Positions 55,175-64,000 of a stretch of DNA of 64,000 nt are shown one piece after another; position 1 is the first letter of the stretch, and every line of letters begins with the position of its first letter. This stretch comes from Takashimella koratensis (lineage: Eukaryota > Basidiomycota > Tremellomycetes > Trichosporonales > Tetragoniomycetaceae): NCBI GenBank assembly GCA_003116875.1, contig BCKT01000022.1:62488-126487 (forward strand), read 5' to 3'. The notes under the pieces are model-generated. The model was given only the letters and a program-made list of their open reading frames with translations. It ran no database searches and was not told the origin of the DNA. The position numbers and the translations under genes were made by a program.

Positions 55175-55811
55175 ACACCCGAGTTGAGGAGGGGAAGCGA
55201 TATCAAGGTGTGGGAGGAGGTAACGAATGACAGGTAGCGAGATAGTGAGTCCTTGGAGTCAAAGCTAGCCAACAGGACAACGAAGTGCGTGGGTTTGGTA
55301 TTTGTTGTATCATTATACTCTCTTTCATAAGGTTATATATCATCAGAATCCCAATGCAGGAATCAGTTCAGCGCTCCAGTAAAGACAATGGATCCTGCCA
55401 AGGTAGCAGCTGGGAGGGAGTCATAAGTGACATTGGCCGTTGTCATTCTTGAAAATGAACAATGCAGAAGAAGAGCAGTAAGAAGGGAAGAACGCCTAAG
55501 CGAACGAGAAACAATGGACCTTGAGGATCGAAATGGAATCAACTGGCTAAAACATAACATGACACCTAGAATATACGGTCTCTCCTACTACTCTCTCTTC
55601 TTTCGCAGCGTATCTGTTTATTTTCTCTTCCAGTGCATGAGAGGTAGAATGTGAGTGGCTATCTATGACAAGATGACCTCAAGGGATGGAAGAATTGTGG
55701 GATGTGGAGTATGTGAACAAGGCGATGGAGGTAAAAGGGATCGGGATGGAAAGTGGGCGTTGCGTGCGTGCATGTCCGTAGTTGTACGGCTTTCATTCTT
55801 TACTCATTTCT
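55175..55811. terminator. Convergent 3' region of TRM8 and SEC24
   Basis: These 637 bp separate two converging stop codons. The sequence is A/T-richer than the flanks and has no coding block, as expected for two 3' UTRs and polyadenylation sites. I cannot point to an exact site. Confidence 0.4.
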
Positions 55812-58800
55812 CTACGCGTTTATCTAAGCACAGTGTCAGTATGTGTTCTTCTTTCTACTGTGTCATGTTGGATTTTCTCATTCGCTGCTTTGCGACAGCT
55901 TGACTCACCTTGTTCTTAACCGTCGTGAGGAACTGAGCATAGCTACTCATCCTATCCATCCTATCCTCAATGAGCAAGCTCAGTGCCCAACTCCTTAGCG
56001 CTGGTTCTGCGTCGCTCTTCACGACATATAGGTGCGGCCTGTACACTCCTCTCCTCAATTCACGAGTCTTCGCTACCACCGCGTTGACACGCTGGTTGAA
56101 TGGGTTGTCCAATTGCGGAAGGGTAAACTTCCCACCCGTCAATTCGGCGTAACCAGGCAAGTCGAAGACGTCTTGTACGAGTCGGGGGACAGCCTCGTGG
56201 CCGACCCAGAGGAAGATGTTTTGACCGTCTTCGATCAGGTAGAGACCGTGGCGCTCGAGTTTCTCCGAAGTGAGGTTGAGAGGAGGAGGGAGAATGACAC
56301 CCCGGTCGCCGATGGTTCCCGCCTCGGGGGGCATGTTGTGCAGCGAGTAAAAGCGAGGGTGGATGTAAGGCACAAGAGCCTGGCAAGGGAGGGTGGTGAG
56401 GAGGCAGAGAGCGTACGCGCGAAGATCCGGTGGGATCGTCGAGCCTTCTCGAAGTCCAACGTGCTTCACCAGCGCAGCCATGAGCAGCGGCAAGAGCGCG
56501 AGGTTGGAAGGGAACGCCAACTGAGCCGACGCGCCAGCCGACCCCGCAATCTGGTTCTTGAAAACCGACATCATATCACCCAGCTTGTTGACGATGAGGG
56601 TACGGGCTTCCTCAAGCGAAGAACCGATCGCCTTCTCGGCAGACTTTTGGACGAGGTACGCCGCGATAGCAATCTGGTCCGCGCCCGCATACATCTCTGC
56701 CACCGAGTCGGTCGTCGGCAGCGCCTGGGTGATGACTCGAATCCGCCGCTCGCCGTAGCACGTGGTATGCAGGATAGCCGTCTGGATCACCACCGTGGCG
56801 GCCTTGATATCGTCCTCGAGCTGGAGCTCGATCACGTAGTTCTGGTCCGTGGGGACGGTCGGGAGCGCGAGTAAGTCACTCGCCCGGTGGAAGAAGTTGC
56901 CGTGGAACGCGCTCTGTCGGATCCCGCGAGACGCACGGACTCGGATAACGGCCTCGGACCCGATCGGCATCGCAAGGACTTTACCAAACTCGGCAGCAAA
57001 CTTGATCGCATCCTCGGCGCGCGAAGCGTTGAATCCCGGGTACAGATAGGTCTGGCCAGCAAGGTAACGCGGGAGGCAGCTGAGCGTGGCCACGTCCGTG
57101 TACGACGCGGCGAAGAGGAACATGTCAATCGAGACATGCTTGCTGGAACAGTCGACCGCGAACGTCTTGTAAAAGTTGTTCTGCGCCTGGAGGAGCGTCG
57201 ACTCTTTGCTTGTCCCGAGTAATTTGGGGTCGTCACGCGCCTTGAGCGCGGCATGGCCAAGCGTTGGCAAGCTACCGCAGAGCGCGATGATCTTGCCTCC
57301 AATTTTGTTGATCAGTTCGAACGCCGACTGGAGCGCCGAGCCGAGCGCATTACCGACGACGTTGGACTCCTGGAACATGTCGCTAAGTCGGTTAAGCAGG
57401 TTCTCGATCGCTGGGCGGGACTCGGTGAGATTAACGAGCAGGTCGACGGGCTTGGGCAAGAAGACGTCGGCGAGATCCGAGACGACGAGCATCGATGGCT
57501 CCGACGACCCCGCGGGGAGGGAGAAGAAATGCAAGCTGGTAGAGACGGCAATGAACGCGACCTTGGTCCGGTTGTCCGCGTTGGGCAAGTTGTCGAGGTT
57601 TTCGAGAATCGTTCGCGCGGCAGTCGCGACCATACCTGACTGGATCGCGGCCTGCGAAACGTCGATCACAAAGCAGTAGACCGAGGGTTGAGGCGGTCGG
57701 ACCATGTACTCTGTCGGCGCGACAAACTCGACGACCGAGTGAGTGAGCTCCTTGCGTGAGAATCGATCGGCGGGTTTGTTCTCGGCCTGGTTCCAGTCAA
57801 AGAGCTGGGGGACCTCATTACTCAAACCACACATGCAACACTTCCACCTGTTCCCGCCCTCGATAAACGTCACGAAAGGGTTGATGTACGCGCGGCATCG
57901 GCGACATCGAGCGATGATAGTGTCGCTCACCACGGCCACGGGGTCGTCGCCGTCGCTCTCGCGGTACGATCGGTAGGGAGCCATGACGAGCGCGAGCGGG
58001 AGCTTGGACTTGTTCAACAGCGACTGCGTGGTAGGGACAGAGGTGAGCGTGCATCGCTGGTACGATGGGTCCGGGATGTTGTGCGGGGACGGGATGATCG
58101 CCGCGTTGGAAGCGAGGAACGTGGGTGGAGGAGGCGCGTCGAGACCCTCGACGTTGGGTTGCAGGCCGATGAGATTGATGGTGGACATTTGGTGAAGTTG
58201 CTTTTGCTCGGCGTATCCACCTGCCGCGGCACCGACTGGCGCGCCGTAGCCTGCGGCTGGCCGGCCGCCGACGCTGCCCGCACCACCGACGTTCATCTGG
58301 CCAAATTGGTTCGCGACCTGGTCGACACCGTACGCCGGCTGCTGGCCCTGGTAGCCCCCGCCGTAGCCTCCGGCCCCCTGCGGTGCTCCCCCGGCGACCG
58401 GCTGCTGCTGCCCGTACGCCGCGGCGCCCGCGTCCTGTGCCTGCATCTGGCCGGGCGTAAAGAACTGAGGCGAGAAACCCGGATCAGAGTATCCAGCTTG
58501 GGCAGGTTGGCCGTTGACGTCGTATCCGGGCCCGCCGGATGCAGCGCCCGCAGCAGCACCACCGGCGCCGCCGTAGACCTGCTGCATCTGCGCGACGGGG
58601 TACTGTCTCCGTCCTGGGCGGTGAGACGAGGCCGGCGCGGCAGACGGGTCACCGGCACCCGGTGGTGGAGACTGCGAAGGGTGGGACGTAGGGTAGGTCG
58701 GTTGTGTAGGGGGCTCCCATTGTGATTGGCCCGTCGCTTGGTCTGGGGAGGGAAGTCAGTAGCTGGACGCGATGAGGTAGGTGGCAAGGGTTGGAGGGAC

Positions 58801-59043
58801 GTGTGAAAGGAGCTGGCGATGAGATGGTTCGCGTACTGATGTAGACGTATTGGTTTGACGCGGGATCTCTGCAAGTGGCAAGGGAGGAGGGCTTGTTAGC
58901 TGGAGTGTTATGTGGTATAGGTGGTGATCACGCGTCGAGTGAGAGGCAAGACTGCAGCCGCGCGAGGTGGAGATGACCGGGTGAAGCTGTACTCACAAGC
59001 GAGCTTCCCACCCTTGCGGAAGCATGAGAGGCTGGGCGCTCAT
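55812..59043 (-). CDS. SEC24: COPII coat subunit SEC24 with an N-terminal WW domain
   Basis: Four exons: 59043-58997, 58868-58837, 58742-55909 and 55823-55812, giving 974 residues. The first two exons and the start of the third build a WW domain: [11 protein letters not shown], then NQYVYIN, then GQSQWEPP, with Trp12, Tyr23/Tyr25, Trp35 and Pro38. A Gly/Ala/Gln-rich linker follows. The Sec24 body has the zinc finger [15 protein letters not shown]...WKCCMCG, the trunk ([12 protein letters not shown]), beta-sandwich and helical parts, and the gelsolin-like end ([17 protein letters not shown]). It selects cargo in COPII vesicles at ER exit sites. The final exon adds only INA and stop after KNK, which replaces an unlikely read-through tail. 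Each of the N-terminal junctions keeps phase and each completes a WW residue, so the fusion is unlikely to be an artefact. Confidence 0.92.
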
Positions 59044-59555
59044 GGTGGGTTGGGCGTGGTGGGGCGGGTCGAAGGGGGTCAAGGGCGGGGTGAGGTCGGG
59101 TCTTTTGAGGGAGGTGTATGGTGAGGTATGATAGGGTGTAGACGTGGAGATTGAGGTGGAGAGGGGCAGGGGCAGGGGTGAGGGGAGTGGATGTGGATGT
59201 GGATGTGGATGTGGTGGTGGTGATGGATGGTGGTGACGATGCCGAGTGGCAGACTGGCAGACACACACACACACACATACACACACACACACACCACCGC
59301 GCTGGAAGGGGAAGGGAATCCGGTAGCAGGTGGCACAACGCTCAGCCGCCACAGTCCCGATCGACTCGGGATTATCGAAACCGTAGCCATCGGGGTTATA
59401 GCCGATTTGCTAAAGGGCAGACCAGTTCCGAGGTAGCCTAGCCCGGAAGCAGTTGCTATGCGCTGGCCCCAGATGAGCAGATCCCTTTCTGTTTGCGAGT
59501 CCACCCTCACTCGACTTTGACGTTGACATCCACCACCACCACCATCCCGCCCAGC
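59044..59555. promoter_or_regulatory. Bidirectional promoter between SEC24 and SEH1
   Basis: These 512 bp lie between divergent starts. A (ggatgt)n-like stretch at about 59188-59215 and an (AC)n microsatellite at 59261-59294 sit in the SEC24-proximal half. No coding block is seen. Confidence 0.6.
59261..59294. repeat. (AC)n microsatellite
   Basis: A 34-bp AC repeat with one T interruption, within the SEC24/SEH1 intergenic promoter. Confidence 0.95.
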
Positions 59556-61492
59556 ATGCTTCAGACAAACCTCATCGCTCCCGGTCACGCAGACCTCGTC
59601 ACTTGTGAGTAAGAGTTCATTCTTATCCTCAGGAACCGACTCTCCAGGTAACCAGGCTGTTACCTGCTGTGTACTGCCTGGCTTTTGATCGGTTGTCCCA
59701 GGAGGTGGAGGTCAGCCCGAGTCGGGCAGGACAGCCGAATGTTACTCATAGCATAGCCAAGCTGACACGGTCTCAGATGCGACCTACGACTTTTACGGTG
59801 AGAGACGTGAGTATCTGCCAGACTCGAAGAGTGGAACAATCCTCTCCCCTTCTACTACTCAAGAAACAACTAGCAATGGGTAAGGGATTGTCTACTGACA
59901 AGAATTGCTCGACCAGTCGCGACGTGTTCAGCCGACCTCAAGGTCAAGCTGTTCCGAAAGTCCATAGATGCGTGGGAGCCCGAAGCCGAGTGGAAAGTAA
60001 GTCCTAACTCTGTTCCATAGGGCAATTCCCTCACTCACTTTCACCTCATCCTCTTCTCCTTCCCCCGGCCTCGCTGAAACTTCCAGGCTCACGACGCGCC
60101 GGTTCTGCACCTTTCGTTCGCGCACCCAATTCAAGGCTCTCTCCTCGCAAGCTGCTCACATGACCGAACTGTGCGGGTATGGGAAGAGCCCTCATCCTCT
60201 TCCACCTCGTCCTCAGCCGCCAATTCGGCGCCTATCACACCGGGCCAGCAGCCAGGCCCTGCGGCGCAGCAGGCCGCTCCATCAACGGTATGCGTGTTGG
60301 GCGGGCCAAGTGGCAGTAGGTGGGTCGAGAGAGCGGTGTTGTCGGGTGCGAAAGGGAGCGTGAGAGCAGTCGAATTTAGCCCACCGAACCCATCGTATGG
60401 TCTTCGTTTGGTAAGCCCTTCTTCGCACGACTCAAGCGTCTTTCCCCTCCTCAGCATCTATTTCCCTTCAGATCTCCTTTCTTGATTCACTTTCCATTTC
60501 TTTATTTCGGTCCAGAGTTGGTACTGATATTCGCAGGCATCTATATCGACCGACTCGCACTTGCGTATCCACGCCTCCCTCGACCCGGACTTGTCGGACT
60601 GGTCACTCGCGCACGACATTCACATCCCGACCCTCCCTGCCCCCGGGTCGTCAGACGACCCCACCGCGCCCGCAGGCACGCCCGTGACGCTCTCTGCGGC
60701 CGATGGGCAGGCAGGGTCGGCGAATGAGATGGCAATGGGCGCGTGGGGGATCAGTTGGTGTAAGGAGAAATGGTGGGGGAGCGTTGTTGCCGTCTTTACG
60801 GGTTTGAACCCGACAGTCAAGGTTAGTCGAGAGGCAAGGATTTCTTGGCCGCTGCTTTACTCTTCACTCCCTTTTCTCTGAAACACTGATCTCAACCTTG
60901 AATGCTGACAAATGATGCCATCCGTAGATCGTCTCACTCGACCCAACGCCAACGACCCTCCTCCACCTGACCCCCTCGTCTTCTTCCCCTCTCACATCCG
61001 TCGCGTGGGCACCTTCTTGTGGTCGGTCATACCACTTGATCGCTACGGGCTCTCGAGACGGCTCAGTCCGGATCTGGCGTGTAGAGCCGCCTTCGTCCGA
61101 CGCCGGAGATCGAGAAGGGTGGAAGGCCGAGGTGGATGCCGAGTTCCCAAAGGGGCCCAGGATCGGGATGGTCGCGGTGAGTCCAGGTAGCAAGAGGGCA
61201 CGAAGGGATAATGTGTAAGGTTGGGATGAAGCTGATGAGGAACGATACTGTTTAGTGGAACGCGACGGGAACGACGTTGACGACGTCGGATGACGAGGGC
61301 GTTATCAGGATTTACAAAGGTCAGTGGCAGCGATCAAGAGAGTAGAAAGAGGATGTCGAGCTAGAGATAGTCGGGAAAGCTGACTGTCTACCTATTTCCC
61401 TTTGTCTTCATTATTCAGCAACGTACGCAAAAGCATGGAAGTTGTTGGGCAAGATGAGCGCAGAAGAACCTCCTTCGGAAGATACCGCCTAG
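59556..61492 (+). CDS. SEH1: WD40 nucleoporin SEH1 (Nup84/SEA complexes)
   Basis: Eight exons: 59556-59604, 59777-59806, 59917-59996, 60087-60410, 60537-60821, 60928-61176, 61256-61319 and 61419-61492, giving 384 residues. WD40 blades are visible: GHADLV and YDFYGERLATCSADLKVKLF; HDAPVLHLSFAHP and LLASCSHDRTVRVWEE; SVRAVEFSP and LASISTDSHLRIH; ISWCKEKWWGS; LTSVAWAPS and LIATGSRDGSVRIW; and VAWNATGTTLTTSDDEGVIRIYK. The EWKAHDAPVLHL and YDFYGERLATCS segments single out Seh1 over Sec13. It is a beta-propeller of the nuclear pore Y-complex and of the SEA/GATOR2 complex. Two Pro/Ser/Ala-rich loops (after blade 2 and within blade 4) make it slightly longer than yeast Seh1. Exon 2 is 30 nt. It converges on the ThrRS gene. 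Confidence 0.92.
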
Positions 61493-61916
61493 TCCACTCC
61501 CACCTCGATACCGGGCTAAACTCACATGGCCTTGGTCCTCGACGTTTTTGGGTCGAGCGCCTACATACAGTACATTAGAATTCACAAAAGATGTTTTAAT
61601 TTCTTTGCATATCTGTTTTGGTCATGAGTTTGGGCTGAAGAACCTCCCCAGGGTTTCTGGGACCATGCGATGAAGGGAAGTGGAGGATTAAAGAAAGGGT
61701 CAGAGTGGATCTGCATGCATACGACCAGGAATCTTCTCGTATTTCCCATCTCTCTCAGACAGACATCTCTCTCACACTGTCTGAAATTCACTCTCACTTC
61801 ACTCTCTCTCTCTCTCTCTTTCTCTGGGCTGTACATTTCCCTTCAACCCAATCCAATCTAGTCCACAATCCGACTCTGCTCTACGTCTCGACGCCTCAAT
61901 GCCTCGCGCTTTTGGT
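61493..61916. terminator. Convergent 3' region of SEH1 and THS1
   Basis: These 424 bp lie between converging stops. They include a CT-rich tract at about 61800-61822 and no coding block. The region should contain both 3' UTRs. Confidence 0.4.
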
Positions 61917-63911
61917 CTAGAGCTTGGACACGATACTCCTGCTCTCCTTGAGCTTGACGAGCTTGGTCACGGCGTCCTCGAGTTTGACGACTTCTTCACG
62001 ACCTTGAACCTCGTCGTCCCTGTTTCGGATGTTGACAGCTCCCGCATCGGCTTCGTCTTGCCCCACAACTAAACACATCAGCAACTGTTGCACAACGAGG
62101 AAGGAAGAAAAGACAAGAAAAGAAAGGAAAGAGAGAAAGAGAATAATAACTCCGATTTCACATCCGTTTTCTGAGAACGTCGATGGAATACCAGACTCAC
62201 CCATGATAAAGTTCCACTGAGCGATTTGGGCATTTCGAATCTTCTTCGGCAATGTGTTATCCGACAAATCGACTTCTGCAAAGATCCCGGCGTCCGAGAA
62301 GGTCTTGGCGACTTTCCCAGCGTACTCTTTGTACACCGCAGCGACGGGGATGACGACGACTTGGCGAGGGCTGAGCCAGAATGGCCTGTATCGCGAATCA
62401 ATAGTCATGAATGTGAACCGGAGAAAGACTGGTCAGCTACATTCCAGTCACCAGTCAAACAGAGAATGAAGACCATAGTTGAAAGTCTGGACCCGGGACT
62501 AGAATTTCGAGCTCTGACTTGAACGCGATTTAGACTCGAACTCACCACTTGCCGCCAAAGTTCTCAGTGATGATAGCGATGAACCTCTCCATGGAGCCCA
62601 AGATAGCTCGGTGAATCATGACGGGCCGGACAAACTGGCCACCACCGCCGGCACTGCCCGAGGTATCGGGACCGCGGTACTTGAGGTCGAAGCGCTCAGG
62701 GAGCTGGAAGTCGAGCTGGATAGTACCGCATTGCCATTTCCGGCCAAGCGCGTCGCTCAGCTGGAAGTCGAGCTGCAGGAAGGTAATATCACCTGGTCAG
62801 ATACCCATTCTCGCATAGCAGTTGATCATCCAAACTCGAAGCTCAGACCCCAACTCGGACCTACCTTGGGACCGTAGAAAGCGGCGTCGCCCTCGTTGAT
62901 GTTCCAGTTACCGGGAACCTTGTCCTCGAGAACCGACTTGAGCGTCGACTCGGCCTTGTCCCAAACGGCCAGGTCACCCATCCACTTGTCAGGGTTTCGC
63001 GTAGACAAGCCGACTTTGTATTGGAATCCGAACGGAAGGTAGACGGCGTTGAGGAAGTCGAAAGCGGCAATCAACTCGCCCTCGATCTGGTCGACCGTGC
63101 AGAAGATGTGTGCTGCATGGAAGGCAGTCGTCAGTGAAAAGCTTGCCTGACATTTCTGCAGGGATGCCGCGCTGTTAGAGAACAGCGTTGTCAAGACCGC
63201 AATCATGACCAGCGGACCACTCACCATCGTCCTGAACGAATCGGCGAACTCGAGTAAGACCTGACAAAGCTCCACTCGCCTCATTACGGTGTAACACGCC
63301 AAACTCGGCAAACCTCAACGGCAGTTCACGGTACGACCTCTCCCTCGAATCAAAGACGAGACAGTGACCGGGGCAGTTCATAGGTTTCAGACCAAACATC
63401 TCTTCCTCAACTTTGAGTTGGAACATGTCGTCCGCATAGTGTTTCCAGTGACCAGAAGTCTGCCAGAGCTTGGCGTTGAACATGTTGGGAGAGCCGACTA
63501 AGAAGATTGTCAGTGCAAGTGTAAGGAAGGGAGAGAGATATTAGGCCTCTGTCTGGATAGGGAGTGCGGAAACATGACCTACCCTCAACAAAGCCACGCT
63601 CGTGGTACTCAGCCTAGACAAGTCAGAACAATCGAGGAGCATTCACATCGCCAGACCCTACTCACCCTAATGAACGACATGAGCGTGTTGTAGATCCTCA
63701 TACCCATGGGCAAGAAGAACGGCGAACCGGGACTGAGGTCATTGAAAAAGTACAATTCCTGCTCTTTCCCGATCTTTCGGTGGTCTCGCTTCGCTGCCTC
63801 CTCCTGCAATTTCTTCCACTCGGTCATCTGTTTAGAATCGGGGAAGGACATGCCGTAGACGCGCTGGAAGGAGTCGTTGTCTTTGTCGCCGAGGAAGTAA
63901 GACGACGAGTT
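61917..63911 (-). CDS. THS1: Threonyl-tRNA synthetase, C-terminal part (5' end beyond the window)
   Basis: Seven exons are visible: 63911-63666, 63613-63583, 63497-63225, 63112-62865, 62772-62546, 62385-62201 and 62068-61917, giving 453 residues to the stop. An acceptor at 63912 shows that coding continues upstream, beyond 64000. Class II motif 1 is [27 protein letters not shown] and [18 protein letters not shown] (motif 2) follow, then [14 protein letters not shown], and motif 3 lies around [18 protein letters not shown]. The Cys of MNCPGHC and the His of HIF and MIHRAI are the catalytic zinc ligands of Thr[20 protein letters not shown] starts the anticodon-binding domain. The missing part should hold the TGS, editing and early catalytic regions. 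Exon 2 here is only 31 nt. It could serve the cytosol or both the cytosol and mitochondria. Confidence 0.95.
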
Positions 63912-64000
63912 CTGTCATTATAGAGTAAGGAGAGAGCGATGATTAGTGATCATGCTCAGTTGCTGAGAGGATGAGAGGAAAGGGGAGAGAAGAGCCTGGC

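Noticed and set aside
55855..55906. Read-through C-terminus of SEC24 ending at 55855
   Set aside because: A GTGAGT donor directly after KNK and an acceptor 84 nt on give a short normal ending; the read-through tail is unlike Sec24.
1..64000. CRISPR arrays, insertion sequences, prokaryotic operons or riboswitches
   Set aside because: The window is eukaryotic with spliced genes. The repeats seen are simple microsatellites and short tandem duplications, and I found no transposase, reverse transcriptase or terminal inverted repeats.

Overview
This window is nuclear DNA from a filamentous or dimorphic fungus, most likely a basidiomycete (Agaricomycotina, possibly Tremellomycetes; the class is an inference). 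The conserved genes are protein-coding, GC-rich and split by many short GT-AG introns, mostly 50-120 nt, often with a CTGAC-type branch site just before the acceptor. The products are eukaryotic: RSC chromatin remodelling, COPII, U3 snoRNP, nuclear pore and mitochondrial DNA polymerase gamma. I rebuilt exon structures by hand by matching donors, acceptors and reading phase to conserved protein blocks. Every joined CDS below keeps frame.

Layout. 0-8 kb: an RSC9-like gene (+), a RidA/YjgF gene (-) and an ArsB/CitMHS-type transporter (-). 8.6-13.4 kb: a large glutamine-rich LisH protein of the FLO8/SOM1 type (-), with about 3.9 kb of mostly non-coding DNA upstream. 17.3-22.6 kb: ATP16 (-) and UTP14 (+), divergent. 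22.6-33.3 kb: an accessory island of five genes or gene remnants, all on the minus strand, that I recognise from no known family. They fall into two paralogous sets: A1-A3 at 23.4-28.4 kb and B1-B2 at 29.9-32.5 kb. A1 and B1 are frameshifted, A3 has a possible early stop, and A2 and B2 look intact. 33.4-40.2 kb: MIP1 (DNA polymerase gamma, -) and a Lunapark homologue (+), divergent. 43.0-46.6 kb: a bHLH transcription factor (+). 47.9-51.9 kb: a tandem pair of GNAT acetyltransferases (+), one with an added segment of about 274 residues. 52.2-64 kb: COX24/mS38 (-), TRM8 (+), SEC24 with an N-terminal WW domain (-), SEH1 (+) and the C-terminal part of a threonyl-tRNA synthetase (-, cut by the window end).

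Most genes are in divergent or convergent pairs with 170-650 bp between them, and there are several likely bidirectional promoters. They serve general housekeeping (translation, ribosome biogenesis, secretion, mitochondria) and do not form a pathway cluster. The island stands apart: several members have TATA elements, it has unusual repeats including a 35-G homopolymer, and it contains broken paralogues. It looks like a fast-evolving, lineage-specific locus inserted between conserved neighbours and is the best candidate here for undescribed biology.
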